Below are positions 17,351 to 24,961 of a stretch of 64,000 nucleotides of DNA, piece after piece. Made by a program: the position numbers and the translations under genes. Position 1 is the stretch's first letter; every line of letters begins with the position of its first letter. The DNA lies in NCBI GenBank assembly GCA_002307185.1, contig DBTT01000021.1, forward strand, positions 7,864 to 71,863, given 5' to 3'. The notes beneath the pieces were generated by a model that was not told the DNA's origin, ran no database searches, and was given only the letters and a program-made list of their open reading frames with translations. The DNA is from Bacteroidales bacterium UBA1309 (GTDB taxonomy: Bacteria; Bacteroidota; Bacteroidia; Bacteroidales; Dysgonomonadaceae).

Positions 17351-18640
17351 ATGAGCGGATATTTAGATATGGAACTCCTTCGCTTCACCACGGCCGGAAG
17401 CGTTGACGATGGAAAAAGTACTTTGATTGGCCGTTTGCTTTACGACAGCAAATCCATTTTTGAAGACCAAATGGAGGCGGTGAAAGCCGCCAGCGAACGC
17501 CTTGGGAACGAAGAGGTGAACCTTGCTTTGTTGACAGACGGCCTACGTGCCGAACGTGAACAAGGAATCACCATCGACGTGGCGTACCGTTATTTTGCTA
17601 CCCCAAAGCGGAAATTCATCATTTCCGACACTCCCGGACACATCGAGTACACCCGAAACATGGTGACCGGAGCCTCCACGGCAGATGCGGCGATTATTTT
17701 GGTGGATGCCCGCAACGGAATCATTGAACAGACCAAACGCCATTCGTATGTGGCATCGCTGCTCCGTTTGGATTACGTGGTGCTTGCTGTGAACAAAATG
17801 GACTTGGTGGATTTTTCGGAAGAAGTATTCAATAAAATAAAAACCGAATATACGGCCATTGCCGAAAAGTTGAACTTGAAGAATGTCATCTACATTCCCA
17901 TTTCGGCCCGTGATGGCGACAACGTGGTGAATGCTTCGGACAAAACACCTTGGTATGAAGGCCAGCCTCTCTTGAGCTTGCTGGAGTCGTTGCCGGTGAA
18001 AGAAAGTCTCGAAAAGCTAAAAGCCCGTTTCCCTGTGCAATATGTGATTCGTCCTCAAAGTGATGAGTTTCACGACTACCGCGCGTATGCGGGACGCTTG
18101 GCGAGCGGAAGGGTGAAGGTAGGCGATAAAGTGACCATTTTGCCGTCTTACACCGAATCCACCATCAAGGCGATTGACGAGGCGGACAAATCCTTGGAAG
18201 AGGCTTATGCTCCGCAATCGGTGGCTATTCGATTGAATGACAACGTGGATGTGAGCCGTGGCGACATGATCGTGAAGTCGGACGAACTGCCCCGTGTGGA
18301 TGCCCATATTTCGTTGTTGGTTTGCTGGTTGAACCACCGTCCGCTGAGTATCGGTGCGAAATACATCATTCGCCACACCACGGATGAGGTGTTCGGTTTC
18401 ATCAAAGATGTTTATTATAAGGTGAATATCAATGAACTGGAAAATGTGATCGGCGACAAGGTGGTGAAGATGAATGATATTGCGCATATCAAGATCAAGA
18501 CATCGAAGCCTTTGAAGCACGACTTGTATGCAGAAAACAGAATCACAGGCAGCTTGGTGATTATTGACGAAGCCACTTTCGAGACGGTGGGCGCAGGAAT
18601 GATTGTAGATTCCCTCGAGGAACAGACGTATGTGATTTAA
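17351..18640 (+). CDS. cysN: Sulfate adenylyltransferase subunit 1 (GTPase subunit)
   Basis: EF-Tu-like GTPase that drives APS formation by CysD. The product is 429 aa: G1 motif GSVDDGKS at residues 16-23, EQGITIDVAYRYF (G2), SDTPGH (G3) and NKMDLVD (G4), followed by two beta-barrel domains. It is somewhat shorter than E. coli CysN (475 aa) and has no fused APS kinase (CysC) domain. No cysC occurs nearby, which agrees with the APS-type reductase encoded next. Function is secure from motifs and context. Confidence 0.96.
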   Translation: MSGYLDMELLRFTTAGSVDDGKSTLIGRLLYDSKSIFEDQMEAVKAASERLGNEEVNLALLTDGLRAEREQGITIDVAYRYFATPKRKFIISDTPGHIEYTRNMVTGASTADAAIILVDARNGIIEQTKRHSYVASLLRLDYVVLAVNKMDLVDFSEEVFNKIKTEYTAIAEKLNLKNVIYIPISARDGDNVVNASDKTPWYEGQPLLSLLESLPVKESLEKLKARFPVQYVIRPQSDEFHDYRAYAGRLASGRVKVGDKVTILPSYTESTIKAIDEADKSLEEAYAPQSVAIRLNDNVDVSRGDMIVKSDELPRVDAHISLLVCWLNHRPLSIGAKYIIRHTTDEVFGFIKDVYYKVNINELENVIGDKVVKMNDIAHIKIKTSKPLKHDLYAENRITGSLVIIDEATFETVGAGMIVDSLEEQTYVI

Positions 18641-18644
18641 GTTC

Positions 18645-18800
18645 AGTTTGCCGATGAGATAATATGCCAATATGTCAATGAGATAATACATTATAATGAT
18701 TGAATTCCAGAAACAGAGAGCGTGTTAGCCAAGCAATGCGAAGCAATTGACAAATTCGCATATTACTTTATTGGCACATTGCCTCATTGGCATATTAATT
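18645..18800. repeat. Intergenic CCAATATG/GGCATATT repeat tracts
   Basis: AT-rich near-repeats built from CCAATATGTCAATGAGATAAT and GGCACATTGCCTCATTGGCATATT. Similar tracts follow cysH (about 19515-19592) and hemA (about 21038-21083). They lie only in gaps of the cys/siroheme cluster here. Confidence 0.55.
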
Positions 18801-18809
18801 ATTTTTATT

Positions 18810-19511
18810 ATGAAAACAGAAATTGATCAACTAAATAAACAATTCGATGGAAAATCGCCCGAAGAAATTCTGGCTTACTTTCTTCCGAAATATGGGGTTC
18901 GCATAGCATTGGCTTCGAGCTTGGGATTGGAAGATCAGGTGCTGACGGACTTGATTTTGAAAACGGATTCTACTGCACGCATTTTCACGATTGACACGGG
19001 GCGGCTTTTTCCTGAAACCTATTCCTTGATCGACAAAACGAACTTGAAATACGGCATCAAAATCGAGGTGTATTTTCCCGAGTGTGAGCCGGTGGAACAA
19101 TTTGTGCGGGCGAATGGCATCAACGCTTTTTACGAAAGCATCGAAAAGCGAAAAGAGTGTTGTGGTGTTCGCAAAATAGAGCCTTTGCTTCGGGCCTTGG
19201 GCACGCTGGATGTCTGGATTTGCGGATTGCGGCAGGAGCAATCGGTGACCCGGACAGGGGTTCAGGCAGTGGAATGGGACGAAGCCAACAACCTGATCAA
19301 AATCAACCCGTTGGTGCATTGGACGGAACAACAGGTGTGGGATTATATCAAAACGAATCGTGTTCCTTACAATGTCCTGCACGACAAGCATTTCCCGAGC
19401 ATAGGCTGCCAGCCATGCACACGGGCGGTGGCAGAAGGCGAGGATGTCCGCGCCGGACGCTGGTGGTGGGAAAATCCCGAACACAAAGAGTGCGGGTTGC
19501 ATAAGAGGTAA
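18810..19511 (+). CDS. cysH: Adenylyl-sulfate (APS) reductase, assimilatory CysH family
   Basis: Reduces activated sulfate to sulfite using thioredoxin-type electrons. The start at 18810 (MKTEIDQLNKQF) is chosen because the ATG at 18747 lies in repeat sequence; 233 aa. Two cysteine pairs, Cys117-Cys118 (KECCGVRK) and Cys200/Cys203 (GCQPC), are the ligands of a [4Fe-4S] cluster that mark APS-using enzymes, while the catalytic cysteine is in KECGLH (Cys228). PAPS reductases lack the two pairs, so direct APS reduction is predicted. This fits the absence of cysC. Neighbours are cysDN upstream and siroheme genes downstream. Confidence 0.93.
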   Translation: MKTEIDQLNKQFDGKSPEEILAYFLPKYGVRIALASSLGLEDQVLTDLILKTDSTARIFTIDTGRLFPETYSLIDKTNLKYGIKIEVYFPECEPVEQFVRANGINAFYESIEKRKECCGVRKIEPLLRALGTLDVWICGLRQEQSVTRTGVQAVEWDEANNLIKINPLVHWTEQQVWDYIKTNRVPYNVLHDKHFPSIGCQPCTRAVAEGEDVRAGRWWWENPEHKECGLHKR

Positions 19512-19514
19512 ATA

Positions 19515-19592
19515 CTAATGTGCCAATATGCTAATGTGAAAATAAGGCAATGAGACAATGAAAGAATATGCGAATTGGCACATTATAATGTT
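19515..19592. repeat. Intergenic AATGTGCCAATATG repeat tract
   Basis: Contains AATGTGCCAATATGCTAATG and, in inverse, CGAATTGGCACATT near 19574-19587, so the ends can pair. It is related to the tracts at 18645-18800 and 21038-21083. Confidence 0.55.
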
Positions 19593-19597
19593 GATTT

Positions 19598-20098
19598 ATG
19601 AAAAGAGAAGAACTGAATTTTTTACCTATAGCGATCAACATCACCGGGAAACGGGTTTTGATTATCGGTGGAGGAAAGGTGGGATACCACAAAGCCTCTA
19701 TCTTGCATCGGTTTTCTGATTCGGGAATCATCATTTCACCCCAATTTCATCCCGGATTCGATTCGCTACCTTTCGACCGGATTCAAAAGGAATACGAGAA
19801 AGGGGATTTGGTGGGTGCTTTTTTGGTGTATGTCTGCACCGAAAACGAGGAGTTGAATGCCCAAATCAAACGGGATGCAGAGGAACTAAATATTTTGACC
19901 AGTGTGTGCGACAATCCGGTCCTGTGCGATTTTGTGTCGCCTGCTATCTACAAGCACGACCATGTGAATGTAGCTGTGACTTCCAATGCCCGTGATGTGT
20001 ACCAGTCGATTCATATCCGGGATCAGATACACCAGTTGGTGGAAGAAGGAAAAATTGTGTTGGAACGGAAGAATGATACAAAGCAGATTTATAAATAA
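19598..20098 (+). CDS. Precorrin-2 dehydrogenase / sirohydrochlorin ferrochelatase (SirC/Met8-like)
   Basis: Completes siroheme by oxidising precorrin-2 with NAD and, in bifunctional members, inserting iron; it corresponds to the N-terminal half of CysG. The 166-aa product has the NAD-binding stretch VLIIGGGKVGYHKASIL and the family signature SVCDNPVLCDFVSPAI followed by VAVTSNARDVYQS. It is shorter than CysG-N or Met8 (over 200 aa), with little of the C-terminal dimer helix region, so ferrochelatase activity is uncertain. It overlaps the start of hemA by 26 bases. Confidence 0.88.
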   Translation: MKREELNFLPIAINITGKRVLIIGGGKVGYHKASILHRFSDSGIIISPQFHPGFDSLPFDRIQKEYEKGDLVGAFLVYVCTENEELNAQIKRDAEELNILTSVCDNPVLCDFVSPAIYKHDHVNVAVTSNARDVYQSIHIRDQIHQLVEEGKIVLERKNDTKQIYK

Positions 20099-21002
20099 CA
20101 GTGCCTACTGCCTGAAAGAGCGGGAATCGCTTTTCAAGGAACTTTCCTTGGACAAAGCTGTTGCGCACGTCTTGCTTTCCACTTGCAACCGGGTGGAGCT
20201 TTATTGGGGCGAAGGCAATGTGCCGGAGGATATGGCGCGACATCTCTTCCGTGTGGCAGCCGGTTTGGAGTCATCCTTGCTGGGCGAACGTGCCATACAA
20301 GGGCAGATCAAACAGGCATATATCCATGCACTGGAAAACTACCGCCTTTCATCAGGTCTCAACCGCCTTTTTCAATCGGCCATCCATGTGGGTAAGAGGG
20401 TGCGAACAGAGACGAAAATTGCCGTGGGAGCTGTCTCCCACAGTCAAGTGACGACCGATATTCTAAAACAATTGAACATCGACCTGAATCAGAAAATTAT
20501 CTGCATCATCGGGATGAACAAATTGACGGAAGATATTCTGAAATACCTGTCATCACGAGGCGCAACAAATGTTTTTTTATCGAACCGCAATTTTGATAAA
20601 GCGCAGCAACTTGCATCGGAATATCATGCTTCAGCTGTGAACTTCGACAAAAAGCAGGCTCTTCTGGATTTGGCTGATGTGGTCATTTCCGCAACTTCTG
20701 CACCGCACTTGATCGTGAAAGAAAATGATGTGGCAAAGGATAAAGAATTAGTCATTTTTGACTTGGCATTTCCAAGGGATGTGGCCGAAGAAATAGGAAA
20801 GTTTCCCCTCGTGAAACTTTATAATCTGGAAGATATTGAAACATTCGCAAAACGAAATTTATCTGTCCGGACAAACGAAGTGGAACGAGCGGAAGAAATT
20901 ATTGAAGAGGAACTGGCGAAATTTTATCAGTGGCAGAGAAAGGCTAATTGTAATGTGCCAAACAATGTTCGCCGAAGCGAAGGCGATATCGCAATTTGCT
21001 GA
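20073..21002 (+). CDS. hemA: Glutamyl-tRNA reductase
   Basis: First step of tetrapyrrole synthesis by the C5 route, reducing glutamyl-tRNA to glutamate-1-semialdehyde. The start at 20073 (MIQSRFINNSAYC) lies within the preceding gene; 309 aa. The catalytic motif LLSTCNRVELYW contains Cys38, followed by AAGLESSLLGERAIQGQIKQAY and an NADPH-binding domain (ICIIGMNKL). It is clearly shorter than E. coli HemA (418 aa): the C-terminal dimerisation domain is cut short. The last residues are encoded by sequence of the intergenic repeat type (GTGCCAAACAATG), so the end may have been remodelled. hemB and hemL are not in the window. Confidence 0.9.
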   Translation: MIQSRFINNSAYCLKERESLFKELSLDKAVAHVLLSTCNRVELYWGEGNVPEDMARHLFRVAAGLESSLLGERAIQGQIKQAYIHALENYRLSSGLNRLFQSAIHVGKRVRTETKIAVGAVSHSQVTTDILKQLNIDLNQKIICIIGMNKLTEDILKYLSSRGATNVFLSNRNFDKAQQLASEYHASAVNFDKKQALLDLADVVISATSAPHLIVKENDVAKDKELVIFDLAFPRDVAEEIGKFPLVKLYNLEDIETFAKRNLSVRTNEVERAEEIIEEELAKFYQWQRKANCNVPNNVRRSEGDIAIC

Positions 21003-21037
21003 CACATGTTTATAGAATAAGAAATTTTAATTATTAG

Positions 21038-21083
21038 ATTTGCTTATTATCACATTTCCCCATTGGCATATTGGCACATTATT
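21038..21083. repeat. Intergenic repeat tract after hemA
   Basis: Contains TCCCCATTGGCATATTGGCACATTATT, same type as the tracts after cysN and cysH. The rest of the gap up to 21263 shows nothing I recognise. Confidence 0.5.
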
Positions 21084-21263
21084 TTAACTTCTGAACAAAG
21101 GGATATCAGCAAAAGCCCACCAGGAAGCCATTCGGCAAATTTCAATTTTGTGTCGGCTGCCCATCCCGAAGCGAAATTTCAACGCTTTGTCCAAAAAATG
21201 GCGGAATAACCGAACATAAACCAATAACATTTCACTTACTCTCTAATCTAATTTCCAGCTTCT

Positions 21264-21920
21264 ATGAAACGGAATGTGATAATTTTTGACAAGCAGGATA
21301 TTACCCGATTAGGGGTTGAAGCTCTCGTGAAAATGAGCCTTAGGCATCAAGAGTACAGAATATCCTTTGTGAATGACCGCAACGAGCTGATTGCTGTGTT
21401 GGCTACCAATCCGGAGAGTTTAGTAATTCTTGATTACGCTCTCTCAGACATGAACAGTGTGGATGGGTTGCTGAATATTGCCGCCCGCTTTCACAAGGCC
21501 AATTGGGTATTGTTTTCCGAAGACTTGAGCATTCAATTTTTAAAACGAATAGTGGTTAGCCATTCCACATTTTCGGTTGTGTTGAAGAACTCTGAGATAG
21601 CAGAAATCAAAGAAGCGTTTCTTTCGGCTTACAATCACACCTCGTTTGTTTGTGTTCAAATTAGAAACCTGTTGGAAGTGGGTGGCAGTCCCATCTTTCA
21701 AGAAAGCAACCTCTTAACTATTACAGAAAAAGAAATTCTAAAAGAAATTGCTTGGGGGAAAACCGCCAAGGAAATTGCTGCTGCACGTAACATCAGCGTT
21801 TACACGGTTATCACACACCGCAAAAACATTTACCGCAAATTGGATGTCAATAATTCGCAGGAAGCCTCCCGTTATGCGCTTCGTGCCGGCATCATTGATG
21901 CTTCGGATTATTATATTTGA
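21264..21920 (+). CDS. LuxR/NarL-type response regulator
   Basis: Two-domain transcription regulator of 218 aa. The N-terminal receiver-like domain has Asp9 (IIFDKQDITRLG) and a phospho-acceptor candidate Asp57 in SLVILDYALSD; the second acidic residue next to Asp9 is replaced by Lys10, so the acidic pocket is not standard. The C-terminal helix-turn-helix is typical LuxR: LTITEKEILKEIAWGKTAKEIA, then SVYTVITHRKNIYRKL. No histidine kinase gene is next to it. It is followed by sixA, a phosphohistidine phosphatase gene. Target genes cannot be told from sequence. Confidence 0.85.
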   Translation: MKRNVIIFDKQDITRLGVEALVKMSLRHQEYRISFVNDRNELIAVLATNPESLVILDYALSDMNSVDGLLNIAARFHKANWVLFSEDLSIQFLKRIVVSHSTFSVVLKNSEIAEIKEAFLSAYNHTSFVCVQIRNLLEVGGSPIFQESNLLTITEKEILKEIAWGKTAKEIAAARNISVYTVITHRKNIYRKLDVNNSQEASRYALRAGIIDASDYYI

Positions 21921-21954
21921 TCTTATTTTGCTATTTTTTCTCTAAATTCCCCCT

Positions 21955-21962
21955 TACCTTTG
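21955..21962 (+). promoter_or_regulatory. -7 box TACCTTTG very close to sixA start
   Basis: Perfect TAnnTTTG match ending 5 bases before the ATG at 21968. A TTTG lies at 21927-21930, 24 bases upstream, slightly far for a -33 element. If real, the transcript would start at or within a few bases of the start codon, that is, leaderless or nearly so. Confidence 0.45.
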
Positions 21963-21967
21963 CAGTT

Positions 21968-22480
21968 ATGAAAACACTTCTGTTGATCCGCCATGCAAAA
22001 AGCAGTTGGGCTTCTCCCGAGATAAGAGATTTTGATCGTCCCCTAAACAAAAGAGGTACTCGGAACGCTTCCGAAATGGCCTTCCGGTTACAGCAAAAAG
22101 GAATCGTTATAGATGCCTTTGTGTCAAGTCCTGCTCATCGGGCAATAACCACAGCTAGGCTTTTCGCCAGATCGTTTGGCGTTGGGGAAATCTCCATTAT
22201 CCCGATTCCTGAACTGTATGATGCAGAGGCAGATATTTTCCTGCAAGTTATTCGTGCATTGGACAATCGTTTTAAAACCGTCGCAATTTTTGGGCACAAC
22301 CCGGCTATCACAGATTTTGCAAACAGTTTGGGGGTGTCGGCAATTGACAATCTGCCCACTTGCGGGATCTTTTCGTTAAGGATTGACTCGAACGATTGGA
22401 CCTGTTTCGAGGATGCTCCTAAGGAACTCATATTCTTTGACTTTCCCAAAAACAATCCGATTCATCCCGATTCGATTTAA
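21968..22480 (+). CDS. sixA: SixA-like phosphohistidine phosphatase (histidine phosphatase superfamily)
   Basis: Small phosphatase of the RHG superfamily, 170 aa. The start at 21968 (MKTLLLIRHAKSSW) places the catalytic RHAK motif at residues 8-11. Other family residues are RPLNKRGTRNASEM, SSPAHRAITTARL and the second histidine in FGHNPAITDF. SixA in E. coli dephosphorylates phosphohistidine in a phosphotransfer protein; the substrate here is unknown. It lies between a response regulator and a glycosyltransferase gene. Confidence 0.87.
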   Translation: MKTLLLIRHAKSSWASPEIRDFDRPLNKRGTRNASEMAFRLQQKGIVIDAFVSSPAHRAITTARLFARSFGVGEISIIPIPELYDAEADIFLQVIRALDNRFKTVAIFGHNPAITDFANSLGVSAIDNLPTCGIFSLRIDSNDWTCFEDAPKELIFFDFPKNNPIHPDSI

Positions 22481-22629
22481 GACGGATCATACAAAAAAGA
22501 GAATGAACCCTGCTCGTGTATGTAAGCCACAGAAAATAATCGGATTGCACTTGTTTGCTATAAAAACAGCGAGTGGCAATGCTTCCCCTTTTGCATAAAA
22601 ATTCTACCTTTGGGTTCAAAACGAGAGAA

Positions 22630-23727
22630 ATGCGAATATTATTACTCGGAGAATTTAGTAACCTGCACTGGACATTGGCTTGTGGCTTACGGGCCTTGGG
22701 TCATGAGGTGGTAGTGGCTTCTTCTGGAGACCAATTCAAATCTTATCAAAGAGATATAGCATTGACTCGAAGCAGCGGATCAGTGCTTGGAACGATCAAA
22801 TATCTCGGGGATGTTTTCTTTCATTTCTCTTCTTTTAAAGGGTTTGATGTTGTACAAATTATCAATCCTTGTTTCCTCGACCTAAAGGCAGGACGCATCC
22901 GATTCGCTTTTGAATACCTCAAACGGCACAACGGAAAGGTGTTTCTGGGGGCATTCGGAGACGATTATTTTTGGTTGAAAGCTTGCCTTGATAAGCAGGT
23001 TTTTCGTTATTCGGAATTTGATATTCCCGAAAGGGATACCATGTTACGCAATGCTCAAAAGTTGAAGGACGAATGGATTAGTACTGAGAAAGAAGATCTC
23101 AACAAATACATCGCCGATAAATCGGACGGCATTATAGCTTGTCTTTACGAATATTTTGTAGCTTATCAGCCCTTTTTTGAGGAAAAACTCGCTTATATTC
23201 CGGCACCTATCCATACGGATGAAATTCTTTTTGTCCAGCGGGGAGTTCATTTGCCAGGTATAAATTTTTTCATTGGAATACAAAAAGCCCGTTCGGAGTG
23301 GAAGGGCACGGATGTAATGCTGAGGGCTTTACTTCGTGCCCAGGCGAAATACCCGGAGCAGTGTTTTGTTAAAAAGGCCGAATCGGTCCCTTATGCCGAA
23401 TATGTGACATTAATGGATGGGTCGGACATTATTCTCGATCAGCTTTATTCTTACACGCCAGCTATGAATGCACTAACGGCCATGGCGCAAGGCCTGGTCG
23501 TGGTTGGAGGCGGTGAACCCGAGAATTACGAGATAATCGGTGAGACGGAATTGCGCCCAATCATCAATGTCCTCCCTTCCGAAGAAGAGGTGTATCGGCA
23601 ATTGGAAAAAATCATATTGGAAAAGGAGAAAATACCCGAACTCTCGCAGCAAAGCCGGCTCTACGTAGAACGTCATCACCACTACCTCAAAGTAGCCCGA
23701 CAATACATCGATTTTTGGACAAAATAA
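22630..23727 (+). CDS. Glycosyltransferase, GT4-like
   Basis: 365-aa protein with a Rossmann-type start (MRILLLGEFSNLHWTLACGL) and a C-terminal donor-binding half where SDIILDQLYSYTPAMNALTAMAQG and VVGGGEPENYEIIG resemble the end of GT-B glycosyltransferases. The ATG at 22630 is preferred over 22573, which would add a tail with no family likeness. No membrane segments are seen, so it acts in the cytoplasm or at the inner membrane face. Sugar and acceptor are unknown. folA follows 13 bases later, probably on the same transcript. Confidence 0.75.
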   Translation: MRILLLGEFSNLHWTLACGLRALGHEVVVASSGDQFKSYQRDIALTRSSGSVLGTIKYLGDVFFHFSSFKGFDVVQIINPCFLDLKAGRIRFAFEYLKRHNGKVFLGAFGDDYFWLKACLDKQVFRYSEFDIPERDTMLRNAQKLKDEWISTEKEDLNKYIADKSDGIIACLYEYFVAYQPFFEEKLAYIPAPIHTDEILFVQRGVHLPGINFFIGIQKARSEWKGTDVMLRALLRAQAKYPEQCFVKKAESVPYAEYVTLMDGSDIILDQLYSYTPAMNALTAMAQGLVVVGGGEPENYEIIGETELRPIINVLPSEEEVYRQLEKIILEKEKIPELSQQSRLYVERHHHYLKVARQYIDFWTK

Positions 23728-23740
23728 TAATCAAAAACTT

Positions 23741-24235
23741 ATGCCAACCATTTCTATTATAGTGGCTGTGGATCAGCGAAATGCCATCGGAAGGCAAAAT
23801 AATTTGCTTTGCCACCTGCCTGCGGATCTGAAATACTTCAAATCCATCACCGATGGGCATACAATCATTATGGGACGCCGCACCTTCGAGTCTTTGCCAA
23901 AAGGCGCGTTGCCCAATCGGCGCAATATTGTAATTACCCGGAACAAAGACTTGCAATGGGCAAATGTGGAAGCATGCGTTTCCTTAAAGGAGGCTTTGGC
24001 ACTGACGAACGGCGAATCCGAACTATTTATTATCGGAGGAGGTTCTGTCTATCGAGATGCAATTACATTTGCCGACAAGCTTTATGTAACCGAGATCCAA
24101 AATTCTTTCGAAGGAGCTGACACTCATTTTCCCGAAATTGACAAAGACATATGGCGTTTGATTTCGGAAGAAAAACATTCGGCAGACGACAAAAATAGGT
24201 TTGATTATCATTTTTTAACATATGAGCGGATCTAG
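23741..24235 (+). CDS. folA: Dihydrofolate reductase
   Basis: NADPH-dependent reduction of dihydrofolate to tetrahydrofolate. The 164-aa length is normal. Signature segments are IVAVDQRNAIGRQNNLLCHLPADLKYFK at the N terminus (active-site acidic residue in PADLKYFK), IIMGRRTFESLP and FIIGGGSVYRDAI. It follows the glycosyltransferase gene closely and ends at a clear terminator. The usual partner thyA is not in the window. Confidence 0.96.
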   Translation: MPTISIIVAVDQRNAIGRQNNLLCHLPADLKYFKSITDGHTIIMGRRTFESLPKGALPNRRNIVITRNKDLQWANVEACVSLKEALALTNGESELFIIGGGSVYRDAITFADKLYVTEIQNSFEGADTHFPEIDKDIWRLISEEKHSADDKNRFDYHFLTYERI

Positions 24236-24258
24236 CATTTCTATACAAGAAATTCGTA

Positions 24259-24291
24259 GGAGCATACAACATAGTGTGCTCCGTTTTTTTT
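24259..24291 (+). terminator. Rho-independent terminator after folA
   Basis: GGAGCATAC (24259-24267), loop AACATA, GTGTGCTCC (24274-24282) with one G-T pair, then G and a run of eight T. Confidence 0.85.
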
Positions 24292-24417
24292 CTAAAGATT
24301 GGCCTTTTTCCTTTTCAAATATTCTTGTATATCGCATTAATACGGACAACGGAGGATCATCCTTTTCTCCAGTTTTTTCTCTATTATAAGCTGTTGAAAA
24401 CTTTTTTTCAAAAAAAA

Positions 24418-24442
24418 GTGGGTAAAAGTGGGTCTAGGTGGA
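24418..24442 (+). promoter_or_regulatory. MraZ operator: three GTGGG/GTGGA boxes at 10-base spacing
   Basis: GTGGG at 24418-24422, GTGGG at 24428-24432 and GTGGA at 24438-24442, separated by 5-base spacers, one helical turn apart. This is the known MraZ binding pattern (TGGG repeats upstream of mraZ). A -7-like TATCTTTA follows at 24452-24459. It predicts autoregulation of the dcw cluster. Confidence 0.8.
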
Positions 24443-24502
24443 GAAAATATTTATCTTTACCGATTAAATGGACGATAAGTCAACCAATTAGAAAAGAATA
24501 AG

Positions 24503-24949
24503 ATGGTTCAATTCTTGGGAAATATTGAAGCAAAAATTGATGCCAAAGGGCGCATTTTCTTGCCGGCAGCATTCCGAAAGGCTTTGCAGTCGGGGGGACA
24601 ATCGTGTTTGGTGCTTCGCAAAGATATTTTCCAAGACTGTTTGGTGCTTTATCCTCTCGAAGCTTGGGAGGAGGAAGTGAATTTGCTGAGGCAAAAGCTG
24701 AACAAATGGAACAAAGAACACCAACAGCTTCTTCGTCAATTTATGTTGGACTCCGAGCGATTGGAGCTTGATGCAAATGGGCGCATACTTATCCCGAAAC
24801 GTTATCTGCTGTTGGCTAAAATAGGTGCCGAGGTGCGTTTCTTAGGTGTAGATACTACGATTGAGATTTGGGCAAAATCCAAATTGGATGAACCATTAAT
24901 AACGGCCGAAAAGTTCAGCGAAGAACTTCAACGCTTGATGAATAGCTAA
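24503..24949 (+). CDS. mraZ: Transcriptional regulator MraZ
   Basis: DNA-binding regulator and first gene of the division and cell-wall cluster, 148 aa with two AbrB-like half-domains. Typical segments are FLGNIEAKIDAKGRIFLPAAFRKAL and, in the second half, RLELDANGRILIPKRYLLLA. It forms a ring-shaped oligomer in the family and binds repeated TGGG boxes; three such boxes lie 60-85 bases upstream here. rsmH follows 12 bases after the stop. The assignment is secure. Confidence 0.95.
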   Translation: MVQFLGNIEAKIDAKGRIFLPAAFRKALQSGGQSCLVLRKDIFQDCLVLYPLEAWEEEVNLLRQKLNKWNKEHQQLLRQFMLDSERLELDANGRILIPKRYLLLAKIGAEVRFLGVDTTIEIWAKSKLDEPLITAEKFSEELQRLMNS

Positions 24950-24961
24950 ACTGAAAAAAAC

